From assembly GCA_036501425.1 (NCBI GenBank), contig DASYAI010000041.1:1-64000 (forward strand): DNA of 64,000 bases, given 5' to 3'. Below the pieces are notes generated by a model that was given only the letters and a program-made list of their open reading frames with translations, was not told where the DNA came from and did no database searches. The stretch is from DATKRB01 sp036501425 (lineage in GTDB: Bacteria > Actinomycetota > Acidimicrobiia > Acidimicrobiales > RAAP-2). Positions 60,925 through 64,000 of the stretch are shown piece by piece. The stretch's first letter is position 1, and every line of letters starts with the position of its first letter. Made by a program: the position numbers and the translations under genes.

Positions 60925-62486
60925 GGCGTCGCCACCGAGTGGCGGGTGGCGGACATGGAGCGGGCCGCTCCCACGGCCGCCAGGAGCGCCGCTGCCTTGT
61001 GGGCGCACTCCTCGTCCTCGCGCTCGGGGTCGCTGTCGGCGACGATGCCGGCGCCGGCCTGGACCGACGCCCGCCCGTCGGGACCGACGAACATCGTCCG
61101 GATGACGATCGCCGTGTCGACGTTGCCCGAGAAGTCGAGGTAGCCGACCACGCCGCCGTAGATACCCCGCTTGGTCGGCTCGAGCTCGTCGATGATCTCC
61201 ATCGCCCGGACCTTGGGGGCGCCCGAAAGGGTGCCGGCCGGCAGCGTCGCCCGCAGGACGTCGATCGGTCCCTTGCCCGGAGCCAGCTGGCCCGACACCT
61301 GCGAGGTCAGGTGCATGATGTGGCTGTAGCGCTCGACGGTCATGAGCTCGTCGACGTGCTCGGTGCCGAAGCGCACCACCCGGCCCACGTCGTTGCGCGC
61401 CAGGTCCACCAGCATGACGTGCTCGGCCAGCTCCTTGGGGTCCTCGGCCAGCTCGCCCGCCAGCCGCTGGTCGGCCTCGTCGGTGGCGCCCCGCGGCCTC
61501 GAGCCGGCGATCGGGCGGGAGGTCACCACGCCGTCGCGCAGGCGCACCATGGGCTCGGGGGACGAGCCGACCACGGTGACCTCGTCGAAGCGCAGGAAGT
61601 AGAGGTACGGGCTGGGGTTGAGCAGGCGCAGGGCCCGGTAGACCTCGAACGCCTCGACCTCGAGGAGGACGTCGAAGCGCTGGGACAGGACCACTTGGAA
61701 GACGTCGCCGGCCCGGATGTGGTCCTTGGCGACCTCGACCGCCCGCCGGTAGTCGGCCGAGCTGACCGTACGGGTCCACGGGGGTGACGAGCGCGGGGTG
61801 GCCCCCGGCGCCGCGACGGGCTCGCTGCGCAGCGGCGCGAAGCAGTCGGCGGCGAAGTCCTCCAGCCGGTCCACCGCCCGGGCGTGGGCCGAGGCCACCT
61901 CCTCGGGGTCCCAGCCGGGCTCGATCATCACGTTGTCGATCAGGACGACCCGCTGGCGCCAGTGGTCGAAGGCGGCGATCTGGCCGATCACCCCGAGCGC
62001 CGCGTCGGGGAACCCGAGGTCGTCGGGCGGGACGTGCGGCAGGTGCTCCACCTCGCGGACCACGTCGTAGCCGAGGTAGCCCACCACCCCCCCGTGGAGG
62101 GGGGGCAGGTCGGGCAGCGAGGGCGACCGGTGCTGGGCCAGCAGCTCGGCCAGCACCGCCAGCACACCACCGGCGTCGCCGTCGGCCCCGGGCACCTCGA
62201 GCGGGCCACTGGTGGTGACCTGCCGGCCGCGGGCCACGATGGTCGCCAGGGGGCTCCGGCCGATGAAGGAGTAGCGACCCCAGCGCTCACCCCCCTCGAC
62301 CGACTCGAGCAGGAACCCCGGACCGTCTCCCACCAGGGTCAAGAAGGCGGCCACCGGGGTCAGCGTGTCGGCCACCAGCTCACGCCACACCGGGACGATC
62401 CGATGCTCGGCCGCCAGGCGGCTGAACGTCGCCAGATCGGGCGCCACCGGGGCATCCGCCTCGGCCCGCACGCCCGACGTGGTCAC
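60921..62486 (-). CDS. trpE: Anthranilate synthase component I
   Basis: 521 residues. It makes anthranilate from chorismate with ammonia supplied by TrpG. Seen: the N-terminal tryptophan-feedback motif LLESVEGGERWGRYSFIG, central VVLSQRFDVLLE, RLLNPSPYLYFLRF, ARNDVGRVVRFG, and the C-terminal GTLSGAPKVRAMEIIDELE, GGVVGYLDFSGNVD and QAGAGIVADS. GTG start overlapping the hisI stop (GTGA). trpG is not adjacent, so the amidotransferase must be elsewhere. Confidence 0.97.
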   Translation of the reverse strand: MTTSGVRAEADAPVAPDLATFSRLAAEHRIVPVWRELVADTLTPVAAFLTLVGDGPGFLLESVEGGERWGRYSFIGRSPLATIVARGRQVTTSGPLEVPGADGDAGGVLAVLAELLAQHRSPSLPDLPPLHGGVVGYLGYDVVREVEHLPHVPPDDLGFPDAALGVIGQIAAFDHWRQRVVLIDNVMIEPGWDPEEVASAHARAVDRLEDFAADCFAPLRSEPVAAPGATPRSSPPWTRTVSSADYRRAVEVAKDHIRAGDVFQVVLSQRFDVLLEVEAFEVYRALRLLNPSPYLYFLRFDEVTVVGSSPEPMVRLRDGVVTSRPIAGSRPRGATDEADQRLAGELAEDPKELAEHVMLVDLARNDVGRVVRFGTEHVDELMTVERYSHIMHLTSQVSGQLAPGKGPIDVLRATLPAGTLSGAPKVRAMEIIDELEPTKRGIYGGVVGYLDFSGNVDTAIVIRTMFVGPDGRASVQAGAGIVADSDPEREDEECAHKAAALLAAVGAARSMSATRHSVATP

Positions 62487-62896
62487 CCGGAGGTGTCGGA
62501 CGGGGCCGACGCGGTGGCGGCGGGCCGGCCCGGCCCGGTGGCGAGCGTCCGGTAGAAGCAGCTGCGGTGGCCGGTGTGGCAGGCACCGGCGCCGTGCTGG
62601 TCCACGATGACCACCAGGGTGTCGCCGTCGCAGTCCACCCGGACCTCGCGCACGAACTGGCGATCGCCCGAGGTCTCTCCCTTCTGCCAGTACTCCTGGC
62701 GGCTCCGGCTCCAGAACCAGGTGCGACCGGTGGCCAGCGTCCGCGAGAGGGCCTCGGCGTCCATGAAGCCGACCATGAGGACGGCGTCGTCCACCGCATC
62801 CTGGACGACGGCGGGGATCAGGGACTCCTTGGAGAAGTCGACCGCGGCGAGGGTCCCGTCGTCCACGTCGAGCGGCGTCCCGGCCGTGTCCGGCAT
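62483..62896 (-). CDS. hisI: Phosphoribosyl-AMP cyclohydrolase
   Basis: 137 residues, stand-alone HisI (no HisE fusion). Third step of histidine synthesis, opening the adenine ring of PR-AMP. Seen: VLMVGFMDAEALSRTLATGR, WFWSRSRQEYWQKGETSGD, the metal-binding RVDCDGDTLVVIVDQ, and zinc Cys in GACHTGHRSCFYR. ATG 62896 lies one base after the groES-like stop. Its stop overlaps trpE, linking histidine and tryptophan genes. Confidence 0.95.
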   Translation of the reverse strand: MPDTAGTPLDVDDGTLAAVDFSKESLIPAVVQDAVDDAVLMVGFMDAEALSRTLATGRTWFWSRSRQEYWQKGETSGDRQFVREVRVDCDGDTLVVIVDQHGAGACHTGHRSCFYRTLATGPGRPAATASAPSDTSG

Positions 62897-62897
62897 C

Positions 62898-63242
62898 TCA
62901 GAGGTACAGCCCGGTGCCGCTGTCGATCCGCTCGGTGGCGACGGCGTGCACGTCGCGCTCGCGCAAGATGACGTACTCGTCCCCGTGCACCTCGACCTCG
63001 AAGCGGTCCTCGGGGTTGAACAGCACCTTGTCCCCCACCTTGATCGCCCGGACGTGGGGCCCGACCGCCACCGTGTCGCCCCAGGCCAGCCGGCGTGAGA
63101 CCTGGGCCGTCGCCGGGATCAGGATGCCCGAACGGGACCGGCGCTCGCCCTCGGCCACCGACACCTGCACGAGGACCCGGTCGAAGAGGACGGTGATGGG
63201 CTGCTTCTGCTCTTCTGGCTGAGCTGGCCCGTTCGATGCCAC
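62898..63242 (-). CDS. GroES-like (Cpn10) co-chaperonin
   Basis: 114 residues of the Cpn10 fold: ITVLFDRVLVQVSVAEGERR, a mobile-loop-like SRSGILIPATAQVS, AWGDTVAVGPHVRAIKVGDKVLF and YVILRERDVHAV. It is divergent from canonical GroES (the mobile loop lacks the usual T-x-x-G-I-V-L-P form) and has a longer C-terminus. No groEL is in the window. GTG start at 63242 with a weak GAGG site. Sitting between hisF and hisI, it could be a specialised co-chaperonin or a GroES paralogue. Confidence 0.75.
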   Translation of the reverse strand: MASNGPAQPEEQKQPITVLFDRVLVQVSVAEGERRSRSGILIPATAQVSRRLAWGDTVAVGPHVRAIKVGDKVLFNPEDRFEVEVHGDEYVILRERDVHAVATERIDSGTGLYL

Positions 63243-63328
63243 ACCTCGACGGTACCGCATCGCCGGCCGGCTCCGGTCCGCCCCCCAGGTCCGGCGCTCG
63301 GTTGGGCGGGAACGGAGGGGACCGGCGG

Positions 63329-64000
63329 TCAGGGCGCCGGGCGCACGTCGACGCCGTGGGAGGCCATGAACGCCTTGGCCTCGGCAACCGTGTGCTCGCC
63401 CCGATGGAAGATCGACGCGGCGAGGACGGCGTCGGCTCCGCCGACCAGCGCGCCCTCGACCAGATGCCCGAGCGTGCCCACCCCCCCCGAGGCGACCACC
63501 GGGACGCCGACCGCGTCGACCACGGCCCGGGTGAGCGCCACGTCGAACCCGTCCCGGGTCCCGTCGCGGTCCATCGAGGTGAGGAGGATCTCGCCCGCCC
63601 CGAGCTCGGCGCAGCGGACGGCCCAGCCCAGCGCGTCGACCCCGGTGGCCTGGCGGCCCCCGTGGGTGTAGACCTCCCAGCCGCCCGCCGTGGCCCGGGC
63701 GTCGATGGCGACGACCACGCACTGCGCACCGAACTCTCCGCTCAGCTCCGCCACCAGCTCGGGCCGCCCGAGGGCGGCCGTGTTGACCCCCACCTTTTCG
63801 GCGCCCGCCCGAAGCAGGCGGCGAGCGTCGGCGATGGTCCGTACCCCGCCGCCGACGGTCAGGGGGATGAAGACCTGCTCGGCGGTGCGCTCGACGACCG
63901 TGACCATCGTGTCCCGCTGCTCGGCCGAGGCCGTGATGTCGAGGAAGGTGAGCTCGTCCGCGCCCTCGGCGTCATAGCGGGCCGCCAGCTCCACCGGGTC
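63329..64000 (-). CDS. hisF: Imidazole glycerol phosphate synthase cyclase subunit (partial)
   Basis: 224 residues; the N-terminus lies beyond the window. Seen: ADELTFLDITASAEQRDTM, IPLTVGGGVRTIADARRLL, KVGVNTAAL, VVAIDARA, the catalytic Asp in LTSMDRDGTRDGFD, and VVASGGVGTLGHL. It makes IGP and AICAR from PRFAR with ammonia from HisH. A gap of 86 bases follows before the groES-like gene. Confidence 0.96.
   Translation of the reverse strand, partial: DPVELAARYDAEGADELTFLDITASAEQRDTMVTVVERTAEQVFIPLTVGGGVRTIADARRLLRAGAEKVGVNTAALGRPELVAELSGEFGAQCVVVAIDARATAGGWEVYTHGGRQATGVDALGWAVRCAELGAGEILLTSMDRDGTRDGFDVALTRAVVDAVGVPVVASGGVGTLGHLVEGALVGGADAVLAASIFHRGEHTVAEAKAFMASHGVDVRPAP

Overview
A 64-kb stretch of very GC-rich chromosome that fits a high-GC Actinomycetota. 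Pointers to this are the uvrC-rapZ-yvcK-gap-pgk-tpiA-secG order, two ANTAR-domain regulators, an AftD-like (DUF3367) arabinofuranosyltransferase, frequent GTG starts and dense GTGA/ATGA overlaps. An Acidimicrobiia-like lineage is my guess; the sequence alone does not prove it.

Layout. 1-7.4 kb: loosely packed catabolic and stress genes (amidohydrolase tail, aldehyde dehydrogenase, Hsp20, a damaged acyltransferase 3, an SDR, a YtxH-like membrane protein, a STAS anti-sigma antagonist, a GAF-ANTAR regulator). 7.4-11.1 kb: an accessory island with a complete IS3-family element (7708-9055, matched inverted ends) beside a large serine recombinase whose reading frame runs antisense through tRNA-Leu(GAG). 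11.2-18.3 kb: an orphan peptide-binding lipoprotein, secG, the tpiA-pgk-gap glycolysis block, yvcK and rapZ, with no whiA between yvcK and gap. 18.3-26.8 kb: uvrC, uvrA and uvrB, with nadA divergent from uvrC. 26.9-42.4 kb: a cell-envelope glycan locus (AftD-like protein with two discoidin-like regions, a GT-C/acyltransferase 3 fusion, GT2, GT4, a flippase, a Glf-like flavoprotein and two further GT-C enzymes), mostly coupled by overlaps. 42.4-47.7 kb: rpsA, polA, an ANTAR response regulator and a coiled-coil partner. 47.8-52.5 kb: menC, tRNA-Leu(CAA), acyl-CoA dehydrogenase, and a divergent DUF35/thiolase pair. 52.6-56.2 kb: fabD (with an unusual C-terminal lipoyl-like domain), fabG, acpP, fabF. 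56.2-64 kb: a minus-strand hisF-groES-hisI-trpE-ygfZ-trpC-trpF-trpB-trpA run.

How the genes work together. The envelope locus holds glycosyltransferases, a lipid-linked oligosaccharide flippase and acyl-modifying activity, enough to suggest assembly and export of an arabinan-like or other decorated surface polymer. The fab cluster supplies the initiation/elongation core of type II fatty acid synthesis. The his/trp run combines two PRPP-dependent amino-acid pathways, but trpD and trpG are not in the window. The points most worth a second look are the FabD fusion, the GT-C/acyltransferase fusion within the envelope locus, the recombinase-tRNA overlap, the missing whiA and a 15-bp perfect palindrome between uvrC and nadA.
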